Of a stretch of 64,000 bases of DNA, positions 36,643-48,080 are shown in pieces. Location of the stretch: contig CAWAYQ010000007.1 in NCBI GenBank assembly GCA_963786225.1, positions 92,055 to 156,054 of the forward strand, in the 5' to 3' direction. The notes under the pieces were generated by a model. The model was given only the letters and a program-made list of their open reading frames with translations. It searched no databases and was not told the DNA's origin. How positions within the stretch are numbered: the stretch's first letter is position 1; each line of letters begins with the position of its first letter. The translations under genes were made by a program, and so were the position numbers. This DNA comes from Flaviflagellibacter sp963786225. GTDB taxonomy: Bacteria; Pseudomonadota; Alphaproteobacteria; Rhizobiales; Methylopilaceae.

Positions 36643-36655
36643 TGAGAAAAACTCA
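36643..36655. promoter_or_regulatory. candidate LysR-type site
   Basis: TGAG-AAAAA-CTCA is an inverted repeat 15 bases before the LysR start, in the 147-bp divergent region shared with the MBL/TTT operon. It fits the loose T-N11-A form of LysR operators. It is weak evidence on its own. Confidence 0.3.
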
Positions 36656-36669
36656 AAACGGGAAATCTC

Positions 36670-37546
36670 ATGCGGCTGCCGCCACTTAACGCGGTTCGGG
36701 TGTTCGAGGCGGCGGGCCGGCTGGAGAATTTCAGCAAGGCCGCGGCCGAGCTGAAGGTGACGCCGGGCGCCGTGAGCCGGCAGGTGCGCAAGCTCGAAGA
36801 GCATATCGGCGCCAGCCTGTTCGCGCGCGTGGGCACCGATGTGCGGCTGACGCCGGAGGGCCGCCTCTATCTCGGCTCGGTGCAGGACGCGCTGGAGGTT
36901 CTGGAGGCGGGCACGCAGCGCATCAATGTGAAGGAGGGCACGCAGCCGCTCCACATCTGGGGCTCGCGCTTCTTCATCCGCCTCTGGCTCGTGCCGCGCC
37001 TGCCGGATTTCCACAAGGCGTTCGCCGACCAGGAAGTGATGATCACGAGCGCGCTGCCGAGCGACCCGATGCCCGGCAGTTTCGACGTCGCGGTCAAGCT
37101 CGGCGACGGAAACTGGCCGGGCTACCGCGCCGACCTCCTCATCCCCCGCGTCCTCGTGCCGGTGTGCAGCCCGGCCTATCTGCGCGCCAATCCCGCTGCG
37201 GCGCCCGGAAGACCTGGAGCACGCGGTGCTGATCCAGACGCCGATGGGCGTCGAGGACTGGACGCACTGGTATGCCGTGACGGGCGCGCCGGCGGTGCCG
37301 CTGACGAACCGCATGACGTTCACGAGCACGGACGTGGCGTACAGCGCGGCGCTGGACGGGGTCGGCGTCGTGCTGGGACGGCGCGGGTTTTTCGAGAGCG
37401 ATGTGCAGAAGGGGAACCTGGTTCTGCCGTTCGAGCAGGAATACCGGGCGGAGGATGGGTTTTATCTGATCTACAAGGAACGGGCGCCGCTGCCGCGGCG
37501 GGTTGTGCGGTTTCGGGAGTGGTTGGGGGAGCAGTTGGGTGAGTGA
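36670..37546 (+). pseudogene. LysR family regulator (GcvA-like), one frameshift
   Basis: About 291 residues. The N-terminal helix-turn-helix (PPLNAVRVFEAAGRLENFSKAAAEL, shown in the GcvA-like form, then VTPGAVSRQVRKLEEHIG) is followed by a periplasmic-binding-like effector domain. An extra C in CCC at 37192-37194 shifts the frame; the remaining 100 residues continue in the +1 frame to the stop at 37546. It is divergent from the MBL1-MBL2-tctCBA operon and almost certainly its regulator. Confidence 0.88.
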
Positions 37547-37575
37547 GGGAGTAGGGTAATGCTGGAGTTGAGCGG

Positions 37576-37601
37576 GCTAGCAAGACTCGCAGCCTGCTAG
37601 C
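37576..37601. repeat. short inverted repeat after LysR gene
   Basis: Perfect 7-bp arms GCTAGCA/TGCTAGC surround a 12-base loop, 30 bases after the LysR stop and at the left edge of the defence island. No T-run follows. It may be a weak terminator or a relic of the island boundary. Confidence 0.35.
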
Positions 37602-37728
37602 AACTTACGGGCGTTGCGCAACTTGACGGAGCACAACCTTCTCCGGTCAAAGTAGCGCTGGGGGACAGAGAAATTGCAACGCACAATCGGCAGCTTCGGC
37701 GGTCCGTCGGTGAGACGGCGTGACCATC

Positions 37729-40171
37729 ATGGATAAACGAAGCCTCACCGAACGCGATATCTGCACGAAGTTCATCCTGCCGGCCGTCAAGCGCGCCGGC
37801 TGGGACGAAATGTTGCAGGTTCGGGAGGAGGTCTATTTCACCAAGGGCCGGATCATCGTGCGCGGCAAGCTGGTGACGCGCGGCAAGGCGAAGAAGGCCG
37901 ACTTCGTTCTCTACTACAAGCCGAACATCCCGATCGCGCTGATCGAGGCCAAGGACAACAATCACAGCGTCGGCCACGGCATCCAGCAGGGCCTCGACTA
38001 TGCCGCGACGCTGGATATTCCCTTCGTGTTTTCCTCGAACGGCGACGGCTTCGTGTTCCACGACCGCACCGGCCAGAGCGCCCCGATCGAAGCGAACCTC
38101 GGCCTCGACGCCTTCCCGTCGCCCGCCGATCTGTGGGCGCGCTATCGCGCCTGGAAGGGCCTCGACGCCGAGGCCGAACAGATCGTGCTTCAGGACTATT
38201 TCGACGACGGCAGCGGCAAGGCCCCGCGCTATTATCAGGTGAACGCCGTCAACGCCGCGATCGAGGCCATCGCCAAGGGCCGCGACCGCGTGCTGCTGGT
38301 CATGGCGACCGGCACCGGCAAGACCTACACGGCGTTTCAGATCATCTGGCGCCTGTGGAAGGCGGGCCGCAAGAAGCGCATCCTGTTCCTCGCCGACCGC
38401 AACGTGCTGATCGACCAGACGATGGTGAACGACTTCCGCCCGTTCGGCGCGGCGATGGCGAAGCTTTCGACCAACGCCAAGACCATCGAGCGGCAGGACG
38501 GCACCACGGTCGATCTGACGCTGGCGCTCGACAAGAAGCGGCGCATCGACACCGCCTTCGAGGTCTATCTCGGGCTCTATCAGGCGATCACCGGGCCGGA
38601 GGAGCGGCAGAAGCTCTATCGCGAGTTCTCGCCCGGCTTCTTCGATCTGATCGTGATCGACGAATGCCATCGCGGCAGCGCGGCCGAGGATTCGGCCTGG
38701 CGGGAAATCCTCGACCCATTTTTCCGGCGCGACGCAGATCGGCCTCACCGCCACGCCGAAGGAAACCGAATACGTCTCCAACACCGATTATTTCGGCGAG
38801 CCGGTCTTCACCTATTCGCTGAAGCAGGGGATCAGCGACGGCTTCCTCGCGCCCTACAAGGTCATCAAGGTTCACATCGACCGCGACGTGGAAGGCTATC
38901 GCCCGGAACTCGGGCAGCTCGACCGCGACGGCAACGAGGTCGAGGACCGCATCTACAACGCCAAGGATTTCGACCGGCACATCGTGCTCGACGACCGCAC
39001 GGTGCTGACCGCGAAGAAGATCACCGAGTTCCTCAAGGAAAGCGGCGACCGCTTCCAGAAGACCATCGTCTTCTGCGTCGATGAGGAACACGCGGCGCGG
39101 ATGCGGCAGGCGCTCGTCAACGAGAACGCCGATCTGGTCGCGGAAAACCAGCGCTATGTCATGCGCATCACCGGCAGCGACAAGGAAGGCCAGGACCAGC
39201 TCGGCAACTTCATCGACCCGGAATCGAAATATCCCGTGCTGGTCACGACCTCGCGGCTTCTCTCAACCGGCGTCGATGCGCAGACCTGCCGGCTGATCGT
39301 GCTCGATCGCGCGGTCGGCTCGATGACCGAGTTCAAGCAGATCGTCGGGCGCGGCACCCGCGTTCACGAGGATACGAAGAAGTTCTTCTTCACGCTGATC
39401 GACTTTCGCGGCGCGACCAGCCATTTCGCCGACCCGGATTTCGACGGCGATCCGGTGCAGATTTACGAGCCCGGCGAAGGCGATCCGATCACGCCGCCCG
39501 ACGACGCGCCGACGGCACGGGCGACGATGCCGATCCCGCCGACGCCGGGCGAGGACGAAACCATCGTCGATCAGCCGGGCTTGCCGCTGCCGCCCGGTGG
39601 CCCGATCCGCAAGATTTATGTCGATGGCGTCGGCGCCCGCATCCTCGCCGAGCGCGTCGAATATCTCGACGAGAACGGCAAGCTCGTCACCGAAACCTTG
39701 CGCGATTTCACCAAGACGGCGCTGAAGAAGCGCTTCGCCAGCCTCGACGATTTCCTCAAGCGCTGGAAATCGGCCGAGCGCAAGCAGGCGATCATCGAGG
39801 AACTGGAAGCCGAGGGCCTGGCGCTCGACGCCATCGCCGACGAACTCGGCAAGAACCTCGATCCCTTCGATCTGATCTGCCACGTCGCCTTCGACAAGAA
39901 GCCGCTGACGCGCCGCGAGCGGGCCGAGAACGTCAGGAAGCGCGACGTGTTCACCAAATACGGGCCACAGGCCCGCGCCGTGCTCGATGCGCTGCTGGAA
40001 AAGTATCGCGACGAGGGCGTGCTCAATCTCGACGACGCCAACGTGCTGAAGGTGACGCCCTTCACCGCGATGGGCAGCGTCGTGCAACTCATCAAGGCGT
40101 TCGGCGGCAAGGAGGGTTTCGAAAAGGCCGTCCACGAAATGCAGGACGCGCTCTATCAGGAGACCGCTTAG
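37729..40171 (+). pseudogene. hsdR: type I restriction enzyme R subunit HsdR, one frameshift
   Basis: Motor/nuclease subunit of a type I restriction-modification system, about 814 residues after correction. The nuclease motif lies in PIALIEAKDNNHSVGHGIQQ, Walker A is ATGTGKT, the DEAD-box motif is DECH, and TSRLLSTGVDAQTC with GRGTR are helicase motifs V-VI. An extra C in CCC at 38715-38717 breaks the frame (needed: FSGATQIGLTATPKE). ATG 37729 matches family N-termini (SLTERDICTKFI); a GTG three codons upstream is possible. hsdM begins three bases after its stop. Confidence 0.92.
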
Positions 40172-40174
40172 ACC

Positions 40175-41632
40175 ATGATCGTTCGCACCACCGTCAAATC
40201 CATTCAGGACATCATGCGCCAGGACGTCGGCGTCGATGGCGATGCGCAGCGCATCAGCCAGCTCACCTGGATGTTCTTCCTCAAGATCATCGACGATCAG
40301 GATCAGGAACTCGAACTGACCAGGGACGGCTACCGCTCGCCGATCCCGGAGAAATTCCAGTGGCGCAACTGGGCGGCGGACCCGGAGGGCATCACCGGGC
40401 AGGCGCTGCTCGATTTCATCAACGACGAGCTGTTCCCGGCGCTGAAGGGCTTGCAGCTCTCCGGCAAGCCCGGCGACCGCCGCCGCGTGGTGCGCGACGT
40501 GTTCGAGGACGCCTACAACTACATGAAATCCGGCCAGCTGCTCCGGCAGGTGGTCAACAAGATCAATCGAGGTCGATTTCAACAATCTCGACGAGCGGCG
40601 GCACTTCGGCGAGTTCTACGAGCAGCTGCTCAACGACCTGCAATCGGCCGGCAATGCCGGCGAATATTACACGCCGCGCGCCGTCACCGCCTTCATGGTC
40701 GACCGCATCGACCCGCATCCCGGCGAAATCCTGTTCGATCCCGCCTGCGGCACGGGCGGCTTTCTCACCTGCGCCATCCGCCACATGGAGAAGAACTACG
40801 TCCGCACGCCGAAGCAGCGCGAGACGATGCAGGGCGCGCTTGCGCGCGGTGGAGAAGAAGCAGCTTCCGCACATGCTCTGCGTCACCAACATGCTGCTGC
40901 ACGGCATCGAGGACCCGAGCTTCGTGCGCCACGACAACACGCTGGCCCGGCCGCTGATTTCATGGAGCAAGGACGAGCGCGTCGATATCGTGCTCACCAA
41001 TCCGCCCTTCGGCGGGCGCGAGGAAGACGGCATCGAGAACAATTTCCCGACCTTCCGCACCAAGGAAACGGCCGATCTGTTCCTCGCCCTGATCGTGCGC
41101 CTGCTGAAGACAGGACGGCCGCGCCGCCGTGGTGCTGCCCGACGGCACGCTGTTCGGCGAGGGCGTCAAGACGCGGCTCAAGGAACATCTGATGGAGGAG
41201 TGCAACCTCCACACCATCGTCCGCCTGCCCAATTCCGTGTTCAAGCCCTATGCCTCGATCGGCACCAACCTGCTGTTCTTCGAGAAGGGCACGCCGACCA
41301 AGGACATCTGGTTCTACGAGCACCGCGTGCCCGAAGGCCAGAAAGCCTATTCGATGACCAAGCCGATCCGGCTGGAGCATTTCCAGGGCTGCATCGACTG
41401 GTGGGGCGGCAAGGAGCGCAAGGGCCGCGAGGAGACGCCGCAGGCGTGGCGCGTCACCGCCGAGGAGGTGAAGGCGCGCGGCTACAATCTCGACATCAAG
41501 AACCCGCACGCGGTGGCCGACGATCACGGCGACCCGGAAACGCTGCTGGCCGATCTTGCCGCCGCCGAGGCCGAGACGGCGGCCTTGCGCGACCAGTTGA
41601 AGGCGATCCTCGCCGAGGCGCTGGCCCGATGA
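40175..41632 (+). pseudogene. hsdM: type I modification methyltransferase HsdM, three frameshifts
   Basis: N6-adenine methyltransferase of the type I system, about 484 residues when repaired. An N-terminal HsdM helical domain is followed by the SAM motif DPACGTGGFLTC and the catalytic NPPF (VLTNPPFGG). Three +1 faults occur near 40568, 40852 and 41115. At each, the protein resumes immediately in the next frame (NLDERRHFGEFYEQLLNDL; KKQLPHMLCVTNMLLHG; AAVVLPDGTLFGEG). The stop overlaps the hsdS start (ATGA). Confidence 0.9.
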
Positions 41633-41718
41633 ACGCCGAACGCCTGCTGGCGCACTATGAGCAGATCGCCGACGCGCCCGACGCGATTGCCCGCCTGCGC
41701 CGCTTCATTCTCGATCTG

Positions 41719-41777
41719 GCCGTGCGCGGCAAGCTGGTGCCGCAGGACGCGAACGACGAACCGGCGTCGGAATTGCT
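41719..41777 (+). repeat. hsdS internal direct repeat, unit 1
   Basis: A 59-base segment matches 42561-42619 at 58 of 59 positions. It encodes the conserved LAVRGKLVPQDANDEP segment that precedes each target recognition domain. Such repeats allow recombination between half-genes and switching of specificity. Confidence 0.85.
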
Positions 41778-42560
41778 GAAGCGGATCGCGAAGGAGAAGG
41801 CGCGGCTTGATGAAGCGGGGGAGATCAGCAACGCGAGAGCCAATCCGTCATCGGCGATGAACAGCCTTTGCGATTCTGCCGAAGACGACTGGCAATTCAG
41901 CGTCGGCTGGCTGATCTCGATGCGTCACAATGGCGCGACGCTTCCGAGCAGCGCGATCCAGCCGAAGCGTCATGTCGGAGCTTCGACGAGGGCGATCTGC
42001 TTATCACCGACCAGATCGTCGAGTATCGATTCGAGCATTGCGCGCTTGATGCCGACAATATCGCGCAAAGCGACTCTGATGTCGCTGGCAAGCTGCGTAT
42101 GGCGCATTATCTGGAGCGGCGACGAACGGGTTGTTATCGACTGTCGCATACCTGCAAGCTCTCTGGCTCTTCGCGATGGCAGGCTATCGTCAGGTCTATC
42201 GTCTATCGATTCGCACGTTCATGAAGACAGCGCGAGATCGAAGAGACCGGTCACGGACCTTCGAACGATCAGCTGACCAGAACGATTGCGCAATTGACGT
42301 TTCCCCTCCCACCGCTCGCCGAGCAGCACCGCATCGTCGCCAAGGTCGATGAGTTGATGGGCTTGTGCGACCGGCTGGAGGCGGCGCGGGCAAGCCGCGA
42401 GGCGGTGCGCGACCGGCTGGCGGCGGCGAGCCTCGCCCGCCTCAACGCGCCCGATCCCGAAACCTTTCAGGCCGACGCCCGCTTCGCCCTCGACGCGCTG
42501 CCGGCGCTCACCACGCGCCCCGACCAGATCAAGCAACTGCGCCAGACCATCCTCAACCTC

Positions 42561-42619
42561 GCCGTGCGCGGCAAGCTCGTGCCGCAGGACGCGAACGACG
42601 AACCGGCGTCGGAATTGCT
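42561..42619 (+). repeat. hsdS internal direct repeat, unit 2
   Basis: Second copy of the 59-base unit at 41719-41777. A second repeat pair, less exact, covers the central conserved helix (about 42304-42383 and 43178-43257). Confidence 0.85.
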
Positions 42620-43455
42620 TAATAGCGCAATGCGCTCTGGCACGGACAGCAAAGGTGCAGCGAGAAAGCTCCGCAAGTCAGATGACATCGCCTTAGCCGA
42701 TGTTGCCGTTTGAATGTCCGGACGGCTGGATGTGGACGAAAGTCCAGAATGCTCTCGATGCGAACCGTGAGATCACTTACGGCGTGATCACAGCCTTGGT
42801 GACGAACCAAAGTCCGGCGGCATTCCGACACTGAGATGTCAGTGATGTGCGGCTGGATATATCGATCTGTCCGGCGTTCGGAACGTCCGCGAAACGATCG
42901 AGCGCTCGAGTACGATACGGACGCGCCTGCGAGGCGGCGAAATTGTCATTAAGATTCGCGGCACCCTCGGTGGCGTGGCACTCGTGCCGCGCGATCTGAG
43001 CGGGTTCAATATCGCGATGACGTTGCGGTGGTTCCTGTTGCCGCTTCAATACCGGGATTCCGTTCATGGTCTACTTGATGCTGTCCTCGTGACTTCTGGG
43101 ATCATATCCAAAACAATACTTCGGCGGGATCGCGTACAAGGACCTCAACCTCGGAACTTTTGAGAGACCTTCCAATTCCCCTCCCACCCCTCGCCGAACA
43201 ACACCGCATCGTCGCCAAGGTCGATGCGCTGATGGCGCTCTGCGACCGGCTGGAGGCGAGCCTCACCGCCACCGCCGCCACCCGCCGCCGCCTGCTCGAC
43301 GCCCTGCTGGCCGAGGCGCTCCTCCCAGCAAAAGAACGGGAACTGGAAGCTGCAGAATGACGCTGCCTGTCGCCGCTGCCGAGCAAATTTTCCGCCGGTT
43401 GGGCGCACTCGCAGGCCACCACAGCCAGAAATAACGTGTCGTCGGAGAGTTTAAA

Positions 43456-44355
43456 GTGGACCTGCCTGACTATCAGACCTTGATGTTGCCGGTGCTCAAG
43501 CACGCCGCAAATGGCCAAACGCGGGTTCCAGATGTTGCTGACAAGATAGCCGAAGAGCTTGGCCTTAGCGTCGAACAGCGCGATATACTTCTACCCAGCG
43601 GACGGCAGCGCGTTCTTCATAACCGTATCCACTGGTCAAAGTTCTATATGAGCAAGGCTGGGCTGGTTGCATCGCCTGCGCGAGGAAAATTTGTCGCGAC
43701 GGAAGCCGGTCGCGCACTCCTCGCCACCAATCCTACCCGTATTGACGTCGGCATTCTTTTGCAGTTTCCGGCGTTCAAGGAGTTCTACAACGGAAATAGC
43801 GCGGCTGGGCTGGAATCAGCTGCTTCTTCTGAAACGAAGCCTTCCGAAGCGAACACCCCGGAGGAACAGATCGAAGCAGCGTTTCAGTCCGTTCAATCAG
43901 CTCTACGGACCGAATTGCTCGATAGGATTGCCGAGAACAGCCCAGCATTCTTCGAGCAGCTCATCGTAGATCTTCTGGTGGCGATGGGATACGGCGGATC
44001 GCACAAGAATGCCGCGATGCAGCTTGGGAGATCCGGAGATGGCGGTGTTGACGGCGTCATCAACGAAGATCGTCTTGGCCTCGATCGCCTTTATGTCCAG
44101 GCTAAGAGGTATGCGGTAGGCAATTCCGTGGGACGTCCGGACGTCCAAGGTTTCGTCGGCAGCCTTGTGGGTCTCGGCGCGACTAAAGGTGTGTTCGTCA
44201 CCACGTCGACCTTTAGCACGCAAGCGCGAGATTTCGTGAAGCATCTCAGCCAACGCGTCATCCTGATCGATGGACAAAGGCTTGCAGGTTTGATGATCGA
44301 ACACGGGGTGGGCGTTCGGACGAGCCGGGCTATCGAGTTCAAGCGAACTCGATGA
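43456..44355 (+). CDS. mrr: Mrr-family restriction endonuclease
   Basis: A 299-residue type IV-like restriction protein. The N-terminal Mrr_N winged-helix domain (residues 1-90, PDYQTLMLPVLKHAANG) is followed by a linker, then the PD-(D/E)xK Mrr catalytic domain (FFEQLIVDLLVAMGYG, DGGVDGVI, and the QxK form VQAKRY). The family cuts modified (methylated) foreign DNA. The GTG start at 43456 has GGAGAG about eight bases upstream. It is intact and lies 95 bases after hsdS in the same direction, forming part of the island. It may protect against incoming DNA with foreign methylation. Confidence 0.93.
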   Translation: MDLPDYQTLMLPVLKHAANGQTRVPDVADKIAEELGLSVEQRDILLPSGRQRVLHNRIHWSKFYMSKAGLVASPARGKFVATEAGRALLATNPTRIDVGILLQFPAFKEFYNGNSAAGLESAASSETKPSEANTPEEQIEAAFQSVQSALRTELLDRIAENSPAFFEQLIVDLLVAMGYGGSHKNAAMQLGRSGDGGVDGVINEDRLGLDRLYVQAKRYAVGNSVGRPDVQGFVGSLVGLGATKGVFVTTSTFSTQARDFVKHLSQRVILIDGQRLAGLMIEHGVGVRTSRAIEFKRTR

Positions 44356-44376
44356 GGATTTCTTCTCGGAAGATAG

Positions 44377-45048
44377 CTAGCGCTGTGCTGCAGTCTTCAG
44401 GAACCCGGCATACTCATCAGGATGCTTTCCTGCATGGTTCGCCATTCCCGGTTTCGTAAGCACGCCCCGTCTTGGCGGCGTCCAGCTATGAATGAGCTGC
44501 TCCGGGTTTTCGCTCCAGGTCAGATTGAACGCAGCGAGTTTTGGAAAGTACTCCATCTGGCTGTAGGGAAGGTGGTCGTGAACCCACCAAGCCATGGCCT
44601 CCCATCGGCCTGTGGCTTCATAGTATGGGATGAAATCGTTGACGATAATGCAGGCAGTCGCCCCCATCGCGCCCTCGGCGTCACGCCGGTCCCAGATGTG
44701 TCCGGCGTAATTAGCTTCGTTTGACGCGCAGTTGTGACCTTTCTGGTTGCCCAACTCGTTAACGGCACAGGAGCGGAACGAAGACCGGATCGATATGCGC
44801 CCAAAGCGCTCCTGAAGAGGTTCCAAAAGCTCTTCGCAAAGGCGTGTGCCTGCCGCGATAGCGAGATCAGGATCGTCCGGAATGTTCGGCACGCCGTAGA
44901 AGTTGGCGATTTCCGAGTAGAGAAAGTCCCGCATGAAGAACGATGCGGAAAGCCTCACGCGGCCCAAGTCTTCCAAGCCCTTTACGCTGCGTGGCATTTT
45001 CATTCTTGCTTCGGCCTCGGTTGGCGAACGTCCTTCGCGCACGCTCAT
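44377..45048 (-). CDS. M15-peptidase-like protein at end of Zorya operon
   Basis: A 223-residue protein of uncertain family. The central part, LSASFFMRDFLYSEIANFYG...LLEPLQERFGRISIRSSFRS, resembles the start of peptidase M15 (D-Ala-D-Ala carboxypeptidase-like) domains. AGHIWDRRDAEG may be the His-x(n)-Asp metal segment, and a later HDH could supply another ligand. The match is partial. There is no signal peptide, so it would act in the cytoplasm, or reach the wall only on lysis. It starts 19 bases after zorD, is frame-intact, and is likely co-transcribed, though it is not a described Zorya component. Confidence 0.55.
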   Translation of the reverse strand: MSVREGRSPTEAEARMKMPRSVKGLEDLGRVRLSASFFMRDFLYSEIANFYGVPNIPDDPDLAIAAGTRLCEELLEPLQERFGRISIRSSFRSCAVNELGNQKGHNCASNEANYAGHIWDRRDAEGAMGATACIIVNDFIPYYEATGRWEAMAWWVHDHLPYSQMEYFPKLAAFNLTWSENPEQLIHSWTPPRRGVLTKPGMANHAGKHPDEYAGFLKTAAQR

Positions 45049-45067
45049 TCGACACGTATAGCTGCGC

Positions 45068-48000
45068 CTAGGAGATTTGGGACCGTCCGTCGATTTGGGT
45101 CTCTTGAAGCCCTAAGGACTCTCCAAATAGTGAAGACACGTCACCCGCCCCTAGCGGTGGGGCCAGCATATGCCGGGATAGACTCCGTTTGCGCTCGAGT
45201 AATCCGTCCAAGGTCACGTCGAACGATTGCGCGCCAAAGTCGGGGTGTATGGCTATGGGAACATGGATTGTTACTGGCTTGTCCTGGCCGATCCGGTAGA
45301 CGCGATCGTTGCATTGATCCTCGACGGCGGGGTTCCACCACCGGCTCAAATGAATGACGTGATTTGCTGCCGTGATCGTTAGCCCTATGCCTGCAGCTTT
45401 CGGAGAAAGAACGAGAAGATCGAAGCCGGGAGGGGCTGATTGAAATCTATCGACGATTGCCTGGCGTTTGTCGCCGGGCACCTCACCGTTAATGATTGCG
45501 GGAACGGATCGAAAGCCAAAAAGCGTTGCGGCGGCTGCCGCAAATGTCGACTGCATGGCGCGGTCCTCAATGAAGACGAGTGCCTTTTCGTCCTGCTTCT
45601 CGATTGTACGTAAGACCGCCACAACCTGTTTCACCCGGGCGGATTTTTCGATCCAATCGTGGAGCGCCGCGGGGTCGAACCCATCGACTTCCGCGGCACC
45701 CTCCGGATGCAGTGATATGCTGCGGAAGGCGTGAATAGCTTTCAACATAGCCATCGGCGTTCGCCCACCGGCATGGGCCTCCTTAACGGCAGCGGAGTAG
45801 GCGTTGGCCTGAGCCAGGGGCATTTCGAGCGGGTAGGGCACTACGGACTTTTTCGGCAGCCCTTCAAGAATTCCATCCTTCATGCGCCTTAACATCACGG
45901 CGGGCGCCGAACCGTTTGGTTCGTCGAGCTTGGCCTTTAATATCTGAAGTGCCTCCTGGTTCTCATCCTGGTGCGTTTTGGAGAAGCTCTTGAGATCGCC
46001 GAGATAGCCGGGCACGATCCGGTCCATGAGGCACCAGAGGTCTTCGATCCTGTTTTCGATCGGAGTGCCGGTAAGGCCGAGCACGAAGTCGGCGTTTATC
46101 GATTTTGCTGCGTGGGTGTTGATCGTGCCGGGCGCTTTGATCTTCTGCATCTCGTCGAAGATGGCCACGGAATAAGCGACACGCGCGAAGGCACGGTGAT
46201 TGTCGGCGAGCGTTTCATAGGTCGTCAGGATCCAGTCTGCATCTTTCAAAGCCGAGACGTCGATTGCGTCCTCGGGCGTCCAACCCGGCGTCTTTTTGCG
46301 TTTAAGACGCTTAAGACCTGGGCCGAATGCCTCGACACACTCACCAAGAGACCCGTGCTCAAGGTGGCGCTCCGCCTCAGCCACCCAGTTCCGCAGCAGC
46401 GCAGTTGGAGCGACGATCAGGATCGGGCCTTTCGGTATGGACTTACCGGCGGCCACGACCGCTTGTTGATTTCGGCGAACCCACACAAGGAAAGCGAGAG
46501 CCTGGAACGTCTTGCCGAGACCCATATCGTCGGCGAGTAAAACTCCCGGCCACCCGCCGACCCACGCGTCGACTAGCCAGCGGAAGCCATCGTTCTGGTG
46601 AGGCTTTGGCCGGGTGGATAGCCGGTCGCTCGGCAACTCGCGGCCATCGGCAATAGGTCGCAAGGGTCGCGCGATTTCGTAGTCGACATTGTCGATATTG
46701 GTTTTGATCTGCAGTACGTGCGGATCGTCCGGGGGCGCTCTGTCGGGGTCAGGCTCAGCCTGTGGCGGCGCCTCGGTCGTAAAGTCCTTGGCTCGAATAT
46801 CCGCAATCGCAGCTTCGACCTCGGGCAGGGGATGTGATTCCCCTTCGACGTCGACTTCGTCCGCGCCGGACGATCGGGCGTCCTCTATCCGCTCGACCAG
46901 CGCATCGAGACTGTCGCCAGTCATCTCCAGTTTGCGGTTGCCGATTTGCATCGCAAAACTTTCAGGCAGCCATTGGCCGGCGCGCTTTTTGATCCAGGGG
47001 GTTTGTGGTGGGTCCCAGATACCGAGACCAAGTACGCGCTCCGAATATTGTTGGGTCTCCACGAACATCAAAGCTGCGGCGTGGTCGGCGTCGGCTTGAC
47101 CCAATGCTTCGGCGAGTGCCGGTCGTGGATTGCGGATGAATTCGCGGCGTTCCTCCGGGGAGTCGCGTTGCGCTTCAGTCGAACCACGTCTAGCGCCGCT
47201 TTCAGCTCCGGAGCGAGCACCAAGAACTGGTTCCTCCCCATGACGTAAGCGTCACGGGTCGCAGCGGAGCGGGAAAAGGTTTGGACGAAGTGCTTCTTGA
47301 AGTTCTGGCGCAAGCAGTGCGTCGGTGCGTTCGTCTTTGAGCGACCCGCCCGGTAGTCCCTCGCTGTTGCCATAGTCCTGATCGTCGACGGGCGCGTCAT
47401 CCGCCAAGGAGGCTGCTTTGGTTCGCGACATGAGGACGGGGACAAAGTCCGGCCCAGATGATGTCGCGCGCACGTCCAAGGCGAAGGAGCCTGCTTGATA
47501 GATCGTCAGGCTGTCGAGATAGCCATCGGCGTGGACATCGGCGCCTGTGACGAGTTTTCAACGCTGATTGTACCGGAGCCCAGCATGCGATCCGTTCTTC
47601 GATGCCGGCACCGACAGAGGAGTTAAATGTCTCGATCGCTTCGACGAGGGTGAACACTTCTTCGGACAGCCGTCCGTTTTCGTTCCCCCACGTAAGGATC
47701 GCCCCGATTCTCGTCGGCGCACTGGACGGGCAGTTCGCGTCGTACCAGCGGACGCGAACCGATCCATCGGGGCTGTCGACACGGCCTTCAAAGGAGAGTG
47801 TCGATGAGAGCTTGGCGAGATGCGGTAACGCGATCAGCGTCGGCAAAGTGAGGTCGGCATGCGTGCTGCGATCGGATGGGAAAGCGTCACCGAAGATGCG
47901 GAGATTTTGGCTTCTCCGCTTTCGACCGCGGTTAGGATAAAGCGTCCCGCCATACCCGCTCGACCGGCGAGTTCAGACCATGAGGTCGGCGCGACAGACT

Positions 48001-48080
48001 CGACGGCTCATCAAGCGCCGCTCTTCCGCCGAAATGAGAATGCCATCCGGGTCGGCGGAGTGCGAGAATATTACCGTCAT
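45068..48080 (-). pseudogene. zorD: Zorya ZorD: Snf2-type helicase/nuclease, frame broken repeatedly
   Basis: Effector of type I Zorya, about 1000 residues. The intact C-terminal 678 residues are a Snf2-family helicase: Walker A DDMGLGKT, DEMQ in FDEMQKIK, GLTGTPIENR, and AGIGLTITAANHVIHLSRWWNP with the NDRVYRIGQ motif VI. The N-terminal third runs in several frames (starting MTVIFSHSADPDGILISAEE at 48080, then AGMAGRFILTAVES, LIALPHLAKLSSTL, VHADGYLDSLTIY). At least five indels separate these pieces. In described Zorya, ZorD degrades phage DNA. The start ATG abuts the zorC stop. Confidence 0.88.

Larger units (their letters stand above)
41629..43360 (+). pseudogene. hsdS: type I specificity subunit HsdS, both recognition domains broken
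   Basis: DNA-recognition subunit. The conserved parts are clear. LAVRGKLVPQDANDEPASELL occurs twice (about 41719 and 42561). LPPLAEQHRIVAKVD, the central/C-terminal conserved helix, occurs at about 42304 and 43178. These define two half-sites, each with a target recognition domain (TRD). Both TRDs (about 41860-42290 and 42700-43150) are interrupted by several indels and stops, although fragments are protein-like (ECPDGWMWTKVQNALDANRE; GTLGGVALVPRDLSGFNI). The damage exceeds that in hsdM and hsdR. Mixed alleles in the sampled population, or real inactivation, are alternatives to sequencing error. Confidence 0.85.

Noticed and set aside
41719..42619. CRISPR-like repeat
   Set aside because: Only two copies exist, and they encode the conserved HsdS segment; no array or spacers are present anywhere in the window.
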